This document shows positions 30,674-39,437 of a stretch of 64,000 bases of DNA, piece by piece (the first letter of the stretch is position 1; each line of letters begins with the position of its first letter). The stretch is from Acidihalobacter ferrooxydans (lineage in GTDB: Bacteria > Pseudomonadota > Gammaproteobacteria > DSM-5130 > Acidihalobacteraceae), in NCBI RefSeq assembly GCF_001975725.1, contig NZ_CP019434.1, positions 434,001 through 498,000 of the forward strand. Reading direction: 5' to 3'. The notes under the pieces are model-generated. The model was given only the letters and a program-made list of their open reading frames with translations, made no database searches and was not told the DNA's origin. The translations under genes were made by a program, and so were the position numbers.

Positions 30674-31128
30674 GCGGCGGTGTCCTCGGCGAGGTGGGCA
30701 ATGGTGAACTGGCCGCTGGCGAGCGGCGTGTCGGCGTGTGCGACCGTGAAAGCGTAAACCCAGCCGCCGTCGCCGGCGAACAGGCGTTGGGCATCGATCT
30801 CCAGTGCGCCGGGCAGTGAGTTCAATGGGGTTGCGGGCAGTTGCAGACGGCGGGTGGCGACCAGATAGCCGCGGCGGGGCGGCGCACCGTCGGCAGCGGC
30901 CAGCAGGCCGCCGTGGATAGCCGCGGCCTGCGCAGCGTATTCAAGCAGATGGGCTGCGCCGAGCGTACCGTCGGCGCGGCGCAGCGGATTGTCGGGCGCA
31001 CGGTGGCTGGTACTGCGGCAGCGGATACTCGCGGCATCCCAGGCGAGCACTGCATCGAGCAGGCACATGTCGCCGGCATGCGGAATCAGGGCGCACAGGG
31101 CGGTTTTGTCGATGGGTGCGTGGAACAT
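30670..31128 (-). CDS. hotdog-fold 3-hydroxyacyl-ACP dehydratase (ApeP-like)
   Basis: A 152-residue FabA/FabZ-like protein. The conserved IPHAGDMCLLD carries the likely catalytic His17, and AAHLLEYAAQAAAIHGG forms the central helix. In aryl-polyene synthesis a dehydratase works with the ketosynthase to leave each new double bond conjugated. It overlaps the glycosyltransferase gene by ATGA and lies 14 bp after the UDP-glucose dehydrogenase gene. Confidence 0.82.
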   Translation of the reverse strand: MFHAPIDKTALCALIPHAGDMCLLDAVLAWDAASIRCRSTSHRAPDNPLRRADGTLGAAHLLEYAAQAAAIHGGLLAAADGAPPRRGYLVATRRLQLPATPLNSLPGALEIDAQRLFAGDGGWVYAFTVAHADTPLASGQFTIAHLAEDTAA

Positions 31129-31142
31129 GCCGGTTGACGCGC

Positions 31143-32309
31143 TCAGTCGTGCCCGAACAGGTCGCGGCTGTAGACCTTGTCGGCCACATCGCGGATTTCA
31201 TCGGTGATGCGGTTGGCGACGATGACGTCCGCCAGCGATTTAAACTCGGCCAGGTCGTTGATCACTCTAGAGTTGAAGAATTCGTCCGCTTCGAGCACCG
31301 GTTCGTAAACGATCACTTCGATGCCCTTGGCCTTGATGCGTTTCATGATGCCCTGAATGCTCGATGCCCGGAAGTTGTCCGAGCCGGCCTTCATGATGAG
31401 GCGGTGCACGCCGACGATCCCGGGCTGGCGCGCGATGATTTCGTCGGCGACGAAGTCCTTGCGCGTGGTGTTGGAGTCGACGATGGCGCGGATCAGGGTC
31501 TGCGGTACGTCGCGGTAGTTGGCCAATAACTGTTTGGTGTCCTTGGGCAGGCAGTAACCGCCGTAGCCGAACGAGGGGTTGTTGTAGTGGTTGCCGATGC
31601 GTGGGTCCAGCGAAACGCCGTCGATGATCTGTTTGGTGTCGAGGCCGTGCCGGGCGGCGTAGGTGTCCAGTTCGTTGAAATAGGCGACGCGCATGGCGAG
31701 GTAGGTGTTGGCGAACAGTTTGATTGCTTCGGCTTCGGTCGCGTCGGTGAACAGGGTTGGGATGTCTTGTTTGATGGCGCCCTGGCGGAGCAGGCCGGCG
31801 AAGGTTTCGGCGCGCCGGGAGCGTTCGCCGATGACGATGCGCGAGGGGTGCAGGTTGTCGTGCAGCGCCTGGCCTTCGCGCAGAAATTCGGGCGAGAAGA
31901 GGATGTTGTCGCAGCCGAGCTCCGCTTTGATCATGGCCGTGTAGCCGACCGGCACGGTCGATTTGATAACCATCACTGCCTGGGGATTGATCGCCATGAC
32001 GTCGCGGATCACCGCCTCGACCGAGTCGGTGTTGAAGTAATTGGTCACCGGGTCGTAGTCGGTTGGCGTGGCGATGATCACGTAGGCGGCGCCGGCATAG
32101 GCTTCATGTTTGTCCAACGTGGCGAGGAAGTTCAGCGGTTTGTGCCGCAGGTAGTCCTCGACCTCGGCGTCGACGATGGGTGATTCCTTGCGGTTGAGCA
32201 TCGCCACCTTCTCGGGCACGATGTCGAGCGCGATAACTTCGTTGTGCTGCGCCAGCAAAATGGCATTGGACAGGCCGACGTAGCCGGTGCCGGCGATGGC
32301 GATTTTCAT
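31143..32309 (-). CDS. ugd: UDP-glucose 6-dehydrogenase
   Basis: Makes UDP-glucuronate from UDP-glucose and two NAD+. The 388 residues match the short E. coli-type enzyme. The Rossmann motif GTGYVGLSN is at the N-terminus, and the catalytic nucleophile is Cys253 in [11 protein letters not shown]. It sits between the dehydratase and a chain-length-factor gene, in the same direction and with gaps of 14 and 25 bp. It therefore looks like part of the operon, although standard aryl-polyene clusters do not carry it. Confidence 0.95.
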   Translation of the reverse strand: MKIAIAGTGYVGLSNAILLAQHNEVIALDIVPEKVAMLNRKESPIVDAEVEDYLRHKPLNFLATLDKHEAYAGAAYVIIATPTDYDPVTNYFNTDSVEAVIRDVMAINPQAVMVIKSTVPVGYTAMIKAELGCDNILFSPEFLREGQALHDNLHPSRIVIGERSRRAETFAGLLRQGAIKQDIPTLFTDATEAEAIKLFANTYLAMRVAYFNELDTYAARHGLDTKQIIDGVSLDPRIGNHYNNPSFGYGGYCLPKDTKQLLANYRDVPQTLIRAIVDSNTTRKDFVADEIIARQPGIVGVHRLIMKAGSDNFRASSIQGIMKRIKAKGIEVIVYEPVLEADEFFNSRVINDLAEFKSLADVIVANRITDEIRDVADKVYSRDLFGHD

Positions 32310-32334
32310 GGTCGTGCTTCCTTCGGAATGCGAT

Positions 32335-33141
32335 TCAGGGCGTGCATGGTACCTGAGCGGGCGTATAGGTGACCGCTATGCCGGAGTCGGCGTCCAGATA
32401 GGGCAGCACGAGGCGGGTGGGCGTGTCGCCGGCCAGCGCGGCCAGCAGCGGCAGAGCACGCGCGGCGGGATTGTCGGTGCGCAGGGCTTCGAGGGCGTGA
32501 TCGGCGCACGGCGTCGGCGTGTCGGTGGTCAGTTCCAGGTCGATGGTGGGGGCGTCTTCGCGCGGTGCGGCGAGCACCAGAGCCACCGCGCAGTCGGCGC
32601 CGATGGGGCGCACGGTGTCGAACGGTTGCGCCATGGCCTGTTCGTAGGCGACGAGCAGTACGCCGCGGTTTTCCGCGACGCACAGCGTGGCCGCTTCGAG
32701 CAGGCCAGCGGCGAAGCTGGCGTCGTAGGCGCCGAGGCTGGCCGATGGAGCGTGGGCGTCCATCGCAATGCTCCAATAACCGGCCGGCGCGTTGTGCACG
32801 GAGTTGTGGAAGTGGGTGGGCGACAGTGCGCGGTCCGTACTCGCCAGCGTGCTGCAGATGGCGTCAACCAGCGGCATGTCGCCGCTGGAACTGGCGAACA
32901 CGGTCGCCAGCGCGGCGGGGTTGCAGGCGGCGGTGTCCAGGGCTTGCCGCGCGGCGGTCAGCGCAAGGCGGATGGTGGCTGTGGTGCGGCGGCGTTCGTT
33001 GCGCGGCAGACACAGCGGTTGCGGCGGCGGCAGCGGCGTATGCGTATAGGCACGGTCGCCGCGCAGGATCGGCGCGGCTTGTGCGAAAGATTCGAGGCCG
33101 GGCGCGTAGAGGCCGATGCCGAGGATGCTGCAAACCGTCAT
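32335..33141 (-). CDS. ketosynthase-like chain-length factor (ApeC-like)
   Basis: A 268-residue member of the short ketosynthase-like family found next to aryl-polyene ketosynthases. Its hallmark [17 protein letters not shown] replaces the usual active-site region, and there is no nucleophilic cysteine. It overlaps the second active ketosynthase gene (ATGA), suggesting heterodimer formation as in the ApeO/ApeC pair. Confidence 0.8.
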   Translation of the reverse strand: MTVCSILGIGLYAPGLESFAQAAPILRGDRAYTHTPLPPPQPLCLPRNERRRTTATIRLALTAARQALDTAACNPAALATVFASSSGDMPLVDAICSTLASTDRALSPTHFHNSVHNAPAGYWSIAMDAHAPSASLGAYDASFAAGLLEAATLCVAENRGVLLVAYEQAMAQPFDTVRPIGADCAVALVLAAPREDAPTIDLELTTDTPTPCADHALEALRTDNPAARALPLLAALAGDTPTRLVLPYLDADSGIAVTYTPAQVPCTP

Positions 33142-34313
33142 ACGGCCCCCAGCAGCAGGCTGCAGTTGCTGCCGCCGAAACCCAGCGAATTGCTGAGCAC
33201 ACGGCGCGGGGCGCCGGTGCGGCTGTTGCGCACGAGGTTCAGGCCGATGGCCGGGTCGGGCGTGCGCAGGTTCAGCGTGCCGGGCAGGAAGCCGTGTTCG
33301 ATGGACAGAGCGCAGAACACCGCTTCAAGAGCGCCGGCGGCGCCGAGGGTGTGGCCTGTCCAGCCTTTGGTGCCACTGGTCGGCGGTGCGTCGAGCAGTG
33401 CGCTGAGGGCGCGACTTTCCGCACTGTCGTTGGCCGGGGTGCCGGTGGCATGCAGGTTGACATAGTCCAGCCCGGCGGCGTCGAGACCGGCGCGGGTCAG
33501 CGCCGCGCGCATGGCTTCGAGCGCGCCGCGACCGTTCGGCTCAGGGCGGGCGATGTGGTAGGCATCGGCGCTTTCGCCGTAGCCAAGCAGGGCGACGGCA
33601 TTGTCGCGCGGCGCCGCTTCGAGCAGGGCGAAGGAGCCGGCTTCGCCGATCGAGAGTCCGTTGCGCTGCGCGTCCAGCGGGCGGCAGGGTTCGGCGGACA
33701 CCAGTTGCAGCGAGTGGAAGCCATACAGCGTCATCTGGCACAGGCTGTCCACGCCACCCACCACGGCCGCATCGCACCAGCCGACCTGGATGTGGCGCGC
33801 GGCGGTGGCGAACACCTTGGCGCTGGACGAGCAGGCGGTGGAAAGCGTCAGCGCGGGGCCGCGCAGTCCCAGGTGGCGGCGCACGAAGTCGGTCAGCGAG
33901 AAAATTTCGTGGCTTTCGCGGAAACGGTAGTCGGCGGGCAGCGCACCGTCGGCCTTGCGCCGGCGGTAGGCGTGCTCGGTTTCCAGGATGCCGGAGGTAC
34001 TGGTGCCGAGGAATACGCCAATACGTGCGGCGCCGAGGCGGCGGCGCGCATCGGCAACGGCGGCGGCGAAGCCGTCGGCCTCCAGTGCCAGCGCGGCAAG
34101 GCGGTTGTTGCGACAGTCATAGGCGGCCAGATGGCCGGTAATCGGGGCATCCTCGATGCCCGTGACGCGGCCGATCCAGGTGTCGAGGTCCACATCCTCG
34201 AAGTCGCAGGGGCGCAGCCCGCCGCGCATGGTGCGCAGTGCGTCGGCGTGCGCCGCGTTGCCGTGGCCGAGTGCTGATGTCGCGGTATACGCGGTCAGGT
34301 GAAGCGGTTGCAT
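33138..34313 (-). CDS. FabF-type ketosynthase of the aryl-polyene pathway (2)
   Basis: A 391-residue condensing enzyme with Cys161 (LSTACSSSAK), His288 (NLHATGTPAND) and His321 (WTGHTLGAAG), all present. It is a second active ketosynthase in the cluster, paired with the short chain-length factor. A 73-bp gap holding a short tandem repeat separates it from the exporter gene upstream. The ribosome-binding site is weak, so expression may differ from that of the exporter. Confidence 0.9.
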   Translation of the reverse strand: MQPLHLTAYTATSALGHGNAAHADALRTMRGGLRPCDFEDVDLDTWIGRVTGIEDAPITGHLAAYDCRNNRLAALALEADGFAAAVADARRRLGAARIGVFLGTSTSGILETEHAYRRRKADGALPADYRFRESHEIFSLTDFVRRHLGLRGPALTLSTACSSSAKVFATAARHIQVGWCDAAVVGGVDSLCQMTLYGFHSLQLVSAEPCRPLDAQRNGLSIGEAGSFALLEAAPRDNAVALLGYGESADAYHIARPEPNGRGALEAMRAALTRAGLDAAGLDYVNLHATGTPANDSAESRALSALLDAPPTSGTKGWTGHTLGAAGALEAVFCALSIEHGFLPGTLNLRTPDPAIGLNLVRNSRTGAPRRVLSNSLGFGGSNCSLLLGAV

Positions 34314-34320
34314 CGAGAGC

Positions 34321-34376
34321 CCGTTTTATCGAAAACCGTTTTATTGAAAACCCATTTTATCGAAAACGTTTTATAA
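34321..34376 (+). repeat. AT-rich 15-bp tandem repeat, about 3.6 units
   Basis: Units ccgttttatcgaaaa (34321), ccgttttattgaaaa (34336), cccattttatcgaaaa (34351) and a partial cgttttataa (34367). It fills the gap between the MMPL exporter stop and the ketosynthase start. It is strikingly AT-rich for this GC-rich region. It could be a slippage-prone spacer or a protein-binding array. Confidence 0.8.
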
Positions 34377-34386
34377 ATTTTATGGA

Positions 34387-36702
34387 TTAATCCGCGCGGC
34401 GCCGTGTCCCTGCGGGGGCGAGAGCCCAGGCAAACAGGAAGGCGGCGGTCGCACCGACACCGGCGGTCAGACCGATGGCGCGCAGCACGGGGATATCCGA
34501 AAGACCAAGGATACCAAACAGACTGACTGTGGACAGCAAGCAAATGCTCAGCGCAGGAGCGGTGCGGCGGTGTTCCTCGGGATGCGGCTCGGGGCGATTG
34601 AAGAACAGCGCGTAATCGATGCCGACGCCGGCGACCAGCAGCAGGGTGACAAGATTGAACAGCGATAGCTGCGTGCCGCTGGCGAGGATCGCGCCGATGT
34701 CGATCAGCAGGGCGAGAGTGACCGGTGCGACGACACGCAGCAGCGGGCGCAGTCGGCGCAGGCCGACGATCAGCAGCGCGAGCATGCCGAGCGCACCCCA
34801 GGCAAAACGGTGCAGGGCTTCGGTGCGAAAGCCGGTCATGAGTGCGTTGCTTTGGGCCTTGAGGTCGAGCAGCGTGATACCCGGCAGCGGGGCGTGCCTA
34901 TACCAGGCTTCGAGCGCGGTGAGGTCAGTGACACCGGCGAGCGGCACGAGCCCGATCCAGTGGCCGTCGGGCTGTGCGAACAACAGCGGGGCGATGCGCG
35001 CGCCGAGCGCAGTGCCATGCAGCATGGTCGGGCGCAGCGGTGCCAGCGTGCGCGAGGCTTCAACATCGCGCACGAAGGGTGCGAAGGTGGCAGCGGCAAA
35101 AGGCAGGCCGTGGACCGCCTTGGCGAGCGCCGCGTCGAGGGCTGCACGGTCGGGCAGGGCGGCCTGGCGGGCGCGTTGCTGCGCGGCGCTGGGCAGGTAA
35201 CGCGCGGCCATGTCGTAGCCTTGCAGGAGCTTGTCGGCGCGGGCCGCGCGCAGGCGCTCGGCGAGCGTTGCGCTGCGCGTGAGCACGGTTTGCGCATCAG
35301 CACCGCGGACGACGAACAGCAGGCGCGGACCCGGCGCGCCAAGCGCCTGGCGCAGCGAGGCGTCCAGCGCGCGTGCCTTGGCCGGCGCGGGGCTGAGCGC
35401 GGCCAGATCGTCTTGCCAGAGGTGATTGTGTTGGATGACGATCAACACGGCTGAGGCAGCGGCCAGGATGAGCAGCGTGCCGCGCACGGTGTGGCGCAGC
35501 CGGGGCGGTACGCTTAACCGCGGCAGCCAGGGCCGCGGATTGTGGCCGTGCAGGAGCACGGGCAGCACCCAGCGTGTGGTCAGTGCGGCAGCGAGCAGAC
35601 CGGTGACCGCGAACACGCCGAGTTGGGCCAGGCCGGGGAAGTTGGCAACGATCATCGCGGCGTAGCCCAGCGCGGTGGTCAGCACGCCGAGACGCAGCGT
35701 GGGCCACAGCCGGCGCAGTGTCGTGGCAGGCGTTTCGTTGTCGCGCAGGTGGCTGAACAGGTGTACCGGGTAGTCTACGGCGACGCCGAGCAGCGTGGCG
35801 CCGAAGGCGAAGGTGATGCCGCCGATGCCGCCGAAAATCAGGCCGACAGCGGCGATGCCGCAGGCCAGTCCGGTGGCCAGTGGCAGCGCGGCAAGCAGGG
35901 TCAGACGCAAGGAACGATAGGCGAGCAGCAGCAGGGCGATGAGCAGGGCGCTGGCCACGATGCTGAGCACGGTGGCGGTGGTGCGGATGCTGTTGCGGGT
36001 ATGCACGGCAATGGCCGGGACACCGGAAAGCTGGAGTGTGGCGCCGGCCGCGTCCGGCAGTTTGGCAAAGGCGGTGCGGATGAAGTGAAGGTCTCGCGCC
36101 TGGGCGGCAAGCGCGCCGCCGGTGCCGCGCAGTTCGGCGAGCAGCAGCATGCGGTTGCCATGTTCGTCACACCATACCCCGGCGCATTGTGCCGGAACGT
36201 GTGTGGGCAGCAGGCGGGTGGCGACTGCCTGTAGCGCGCCGGTCGGGTCTTGCGGCAGTAGTTTGGCGACGAAGGCGGCGGCAGGCGTGGCGAGTTCGCC
36301 GAGGCGGGCTTGAAGGTCGGCGTGGAGCGCGGCGGCGGAGAAAGGATGCGGCCCGGTTTCAGGAGCGAGCAAATAGCGGTATTTGAATAACAGGTCGCCG
36401 CTGTGCCGCAAGGTGCCGTCGGCACCGTTGGCGACGCGGACGAAGGCGGGGTTGGTGCTCAGCGCGTGGGCGAGGCCACGGCTGAGTGCGGGCAGTTTCG
36501 CGGGGTCGGCGCCGGTGATGCCGATGAGCACCAGGCGCGCGGCCGGCCCTTCGCTGAGCTGGTCGAGCAGCAGGCGCTGGTCGGCGTTCTGGCCATGCGG
36601 CAGGAAGGCGGCAAGTGAGGATTCAATGTGCACGCGCGTGGCGAACGCGCCGGCCAGGACGAGCAGTAGTATCCAGAGGACGAGGATGATCCGGGACTTC
36701 AT
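34387..36702 (-). CDS. MMPL/RND-family exporter of the pigment cluster
   Basis: A 771-residue inner-membrane protein with two repeats. Each has one segment, a large periplasmic loop and five further segments, with characteristic GVAVDYPVHLFSH and GVGIDYALFFNRP motifs. Members of this family in aryl-polyene and xanthomonadin clusters are thought to move the pigment lipid to the outer leaflet or outer membrane. It overlaps the LolA-like gene by four bases. Confidence 0.9.
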   Translation of the reverse strand: MKSRIILVLWILLLVLAGAFATRVHIESSLAAFLPHGQNADQRLLLDQLSEGPAARLVLIGITGADPAKLPALSRGLAHALSTNPAFVRVANGADGTLRHSGDLLFKYRYLLAPETGPHPFSAAALHADLQARLGELATPAAAFVAKLLPQDPTGALQAVATRLLPTHVPAQCAGVWCDEHGNRMLLLAELRGTGGALAAQARDLHFIRTAFAKLPDAAGATLQLSGVPAIAVHTRNSIRTTATVLSIVASALLIALLLLAYRSLRLTLLAALPLATGLACGIAAVGLIFGGIGGITFAFGATLLGVAVDYPVHLFSHLRDNETPATTLRRLWPTLRLGVLTTALGYAAMIVANFPGLAQLGVFAVTGLLAAALTTRWVLPVLLHGHNPRPWLPRLSVPPRLRHTVRGTLLILAAASAVLIVIQHNHLWQDDLAALSPAPAKARALDASLRQALGAPGPRLLFVVRGADAQTVLTRSATLAERLRAARADKLLQGYDMAARYLPSAAQQRARQAALPDRAALDAALAKAVHGLPFAAATFAPFVRDVEASRTLAPLRPTMLHGTALGARIAPLLFAQPDGHWIGLVPLAGVTDLTALEAWYRHAPLPGITLLDLKAQSNALMTGFRTEALHRFAWGALGMLALLIVGLRRLRPLLRVVAPVTLALLIDIGAILASGTQLSLFNLVTLLLVAGVGIDYALFFNRPEPHPEEHRRTAPALSICLLSTVSLFGILGLSDIPVLRAIGLTAGVGATAAFLFAWALAPAGTRRRAD

Positions 36703-37307
36703 TTTCCGTCGGTGGCGGGAGGCTGCATCTTCATCACCGAACGGTCGCCGTTGGCCTGGCGGGTGTCGATGGTTTCGATGCGCGCGCCGTCGCCGTCGAT
36801 GGTTACGTTTTTCAGATAGTTCTGCAGGTTACGTGCCTTGGGCTCGAGGACAAGTCGCCAGTGCCGGCCCTGGGCGCGGAAGGTCGTCCAGTAGTTGAAT
36901 TCGAGCGCATTGCGGTCGCCGCGCAGCAGCGCGCGGTAGGCATCGACGATGCCGCTGAGGGCGGGGGGCGCCATGTTGAGCGAGATAGAGCGGGTCTGGC
37001 CCTGTGCGTCGACCAGTGTGATGCGGTTGCCGTTGAGCGTAAAGCGTTGTTTGACGGGCGCGGTGATGCGTTTTTCGAGGAAGTCGGGTTTGCGGTAAAT
37101 CAGTTCGCCGTGCAGCGTGAGCGCGCGGGTGAGGATGGAGAGGTGTCGGACTTCCGTGAACGGGACTTTGATGCTTTGCACGTTGGCAAGGTCGCCAAGG
37201 ACTTGCCCGAAGGTGATGTTGGCGGCGTGCGCGAACGGGGCGATCAGCAGGGTGAGCGTGAGTCCTGCAGCACCGAACAGCTTACGTATGAAAGCGCCAG
37301 AAGTCAT
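36699..37307 (-). CDS. LolA-like periplasmic carrier
   Basis: A 202-residue precursor with a signal peptide (KLFGAAGLTLTLLIAPFAHA). The mature part has a LolA-type beta layout and the pattern VPFTEVRHLSILTRALTLHG, typical of outer-membrane lipoprotein carrier-like proteins in aryl-polyene clusters. It probably shuttles the hydrophobic pigment across the periplasm with the MMPL exporter. The ATG at 37307 overlaps the upstream acyltransferase gene by 26 bp. Confidence 0.85.
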   Translation of the reverse strand: MTSGAFIRKLFGAAGLTLTLLIAPFAHAANITFGQVLGDLANVQSIKVPFTEVRHLSILTRALTLHGELIYRKPDFLEKRITAPVKQRFTLNGNRITLVDAQGQTRSISLNMAPPALSGIVDAYRALLRGDRNALEFNYWTTFRAQGRHWRLVLEPKARNLQNYLKNVTIDGDGARIETIDTRQANGDRSVMKMQPPATDGK

Positions 37308-38196
37308 AGAAGTTGAACCAGTTGTAGGGGGCGTTGCGTAGCTGGTGTTCGAGGCTTGCCGCGTAGCGTTGCACGAGTTCCTGCGCTCGGGCATCACGCG
37401 CATTGCGCGGGGTTTCGGTGCCATCGTCCAGGCGCTCGAACTGTAGCACATAGCGCCCGGCGCCCTGGTACAGCCCGACGAACAGGATGACCGGCGCGTG
37501 CAGCGCCAGCGCAAGACGCATCGGCCCCAGCGGAAAGTGCGCGGGGGCGCCGAGGAAGTCGACGACGACGGTTTTGTCCGCAGGATCGTGCGTGCGGTCA
37601 GCGAGGATGCCGATGAATTCGCCGTCTGCCAATGCTTCGTGAATGCGCAGCGCGGTGTCCGCTCGCCCGGGCTGCAACGCGGTGCGCGCGATGTCGGGGT
37701 TGAGCGCGTGGAGCAGGCGGGTGATCGCGGGGTTGTGTTCGGTATCCATGAGTACACGCAAGGGGAGGTCGACCCGTGCCTGGCCGAGTGCGCGGGCGGC
37801 ATCGAAGCTGCCGATGTGGGCGCCGATGAGGATGGCGCCGCCGTCGCCGGTGTCCCGCGCTGCCTGTACGACGTCGGCGCCGCGAATGTCGATGTGCAGG
37901 CGTGCGTGCCGGCCGCTGAGGAAGAATACGCGGTCGAGAATGACGCTGGCGAAAGTGAAGAAGTGATGCCAGAGGTCGCGCGCGCGCGGCTCGCGGTCGA
38001 GCACGCGCCTCAGATAGGCGCGTGAGACGCGCCGCGAGGTGGGCGAGGTGGCAATGTAATAAACGGTGATCGGGTAGAGCAGCGCGCGGCCCAGCCAGCG
38101 GCCGCCGCGCAGGGCGAGGGTGCGGATCAGCCACAGGGTGAAAGGGTTGCTGCGTTCGGGGCGGTCGCGCCAGTCCGGGCTGCCGGTCGCGTTCAT
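37282..38196 (-). CDS. LpxL-like acyltransferase of the pigment cluster
   Basis: A 304-residue member of the lysophospholipid/LpxL acyltransferase group. One N-terminal hydrophobic segment is followed by GAHIGSFDAARA and later DPADKTVVVDFLGAPAHF. The usual HxxxxD motif reads H-I-G-S-F-D here, which fits. It likely transfers the polyene acyl chain to a lipid or glycerol acceptor, like XanD-type enzymes. The gene overlaps both neighbours. Confidence 0.82.
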   Translation of the reverse strand: MNATGSPDWRDRPERSNPFTLWLIRTLALRGGRWLGRALLYPITVYYIATSPTSRRVSRAYLRRVLDREPRARDLWHHFFTFASVILDRVFFLSGRHARLHIDIRGADVVQAARDTGDGGAILIGAHIGSFDAARALGQARVDLPLRVLMDTEHNPAITRLLHALNPDIARTALQPGRADTALRIHEALADGEFIGILADRTHDPADKTVVVDFLGAPAHFPLGPMRLALALHAPVILFVGLYQGAGRYVLQFERLDDGTETPRNARDARAQELVQRYAASLEHQLRNAPYNWFNFYDFWRFHT

Positions 38197-38498
38197 GCCG
38201 GTTTGCCCCGTTTGCCGCGAACGGCGAGTTCGGCGCCGATACGTACTTCGAAGTCAAGAGCGCCGTGCGGGGCCGGGTGCAGCAGTGCGTCCAGGCGGTC
38301 ACCGGGGCGGGCGGGACGCAGGAACTTGGCATGCACGTCTGCGCCATGCAGGCCGCTGCCGTAGGCTTGCGTGGCACAGGCGTCGAGCCAGTCGAGGATC
38401 ACGCAAGCCGGCAGCAGCGGGTCGTCAGGGAAGTGTCCGGCCAGTGCCGGGTGGTCGGCGGGCACGATCCAGGCGCAGCGGCGGTCGGCGGCGCTCAT
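38193..38498 (-). CDS. ApeI-like hotdog dehydratase
   Basis: A 101-residue FabZ-like protein with HPALAGHFPDDPLLPA near the N-terminus, where the second His (residue 22) is the catalytic candidate. It is short compared with FabZ (about 150). ApeI-type dehydratases pair with a second subunit (ApeP), which is encoded at 30670-31128. It overlaps the acyltransferase and outer-membrane protein genes. Confidence 0.8.
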   Translation of the reverse strand: MSAADRRCAWIVPADHPALAGHFPDDPLLPACVILDWLDACATQAYGSGLHGADVHAKFLRPARPGDRLDALLHPAPHGALDFEVRIGAELAVRGKRGKPA

Positions 38499-39325
38499 CG
38501 GGCTGCATGCGCCGCGGCGGGTGCGGCGCGCTGGGTCGATTGGGCGAAGATCCAGGCCACGCCGACGCCTGCCGAAAGATAGCGGCGGGTGCGGACCAGG
38601 GGCGAGTGTTCGAAGACGGCGCCTTGCAGGGAGTCGTAGTGCAGGAAGCCGCCGACCCAGAACCGACCGAAGCGGCGGTTGGCGGCCAGATAGAGGTTGG
38701 TGCCGCTATAGCCGGCCGGGGCGCGGTAGGTGGGGCGGTTGGCGGTCGCGTATTGCGGGGCGACGTCGTAAAAATAGCGGTGGTAACCGCGGTCGCCAAA
38801 ATCCGGCCCCAGGGCCAGGCCGAGATTCCAGCCGCTGTCGCGCCAGTCGGGCAGGTTAAGGTTGAGGTACGGTGCGGCGACCCAGCCGATCTGCGTGAGC
38901 CTGAGGGTCTGTACGGAGCGGATCGCCAGGCGCAGGTCGAGGGTGGCCTGCGGGGTGCGGTAAAGGTGCAGCTTGAGTTGGGGGCCGACTTCGAACGTGG
39001 GTTGCAGGTTCGGCATGCCGCGGCGAATGGGGACGTGCGCGCTGGAGACCGGCGGCGAGGCGGTGGCGCTGAGGCTGAGGCTGAGGCGCGGGGATGCGAA
39101 GAACACGCCGCGGATGCCGTGGCGGTCGGCGCGCAGGAACTGCCCGCGATAGATGACGAAGGGGAACGGCAGGAGATAGGTCTGGTACTCGGTCGCGCCG
39201 GGGTAGGCGGGCAGTGAGAGCAGGTAAGTGCCGGCGCCGAGTTCCCACAGGGGTTTGCCGTTTGTGCCGGCCTCGGCGAGCGCGGGCAGCAGCCCGAGGC
39301 AGAGTATGGTCAGGATGCGGCGCAT
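38495..39325 (-). CDS. MipA/OmpV-like outer-membrane protein
   Basis: A 276-residue precursor with a signal peptide (MRRILTILCLGLLPALAEAG). The mature part reads as a beta-barrel with alternating polar and hydrophobic residues: WELGAGTYLLSLPAYPGA, then paired aromatic strands, ending in VGVAWIF. It could anchor or pass pigment at the outer membrane. The ATG at 39325 was chosen; the upstream extension is translated from the family 1 repeat. Confidence 0.78.
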   Translation of the reverse strand: MRRILTILCLGLLPALAEAGTNGKPLWELGAGTYLLSLPAYPGATEYQTYLLPFPFVIYRGQFLRADRHGIRGVFFASPRLSLSLSATASPPVSSAHVPIRRGMPNLQPTFEVGPQLKLHLYRTPQATLDLRLAIRSVQTLRLTQIGWVAAPYLNLNLPDWRDSGWNLGLALGPDFGDRGYHRYFYDVAPQYATANRPTYRAPAGYSGTNLYLAANRRFGRFWVGGFLHYDSLQGAVFEHSPLVRTRRYLSAGVGVAWIFAQSTQRAAPAAAHAAR

Positions 39326-39337
39326 CAGCGCTGCCCC

Positions 39338-39437
39338 AGGAGTCTGCCGGACTTGGATAATTGAAGCGAGGCGGGTGGGAAATGGACCCATTATTTCACC
39401 GCCGCAGCCGATTCTTTCAAAGTCCGACCGGTTCCCT
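39338..39437 (-). repeat. family 1 inverted-repeat element, copy 3
   Basis: A 100-bp element. Its reverse complement aligns along its length with copy 2 and copy 4, including gaatcg-ctgcggcg in the left half and cgcctcgctt in the right half. Its one end lies inside the chorismatase gene and encodes the last 14 residues plus the stop; the other end lies 13 bp before the outer-membrane protein start. Confidence 0.85.

Noticed and set aside
32565-34277. 570-codon plus-strand frame over the ketosynthase genes
   Set aside because: It is the mirror of two ketosynthase-fold genes with intact motifs and shows no protein-like pattern.
34321-34376. Possible CRISPR-like array
   Set aside because: The units are directly adjacent with no spacers, so it is a simple tandem repeat.
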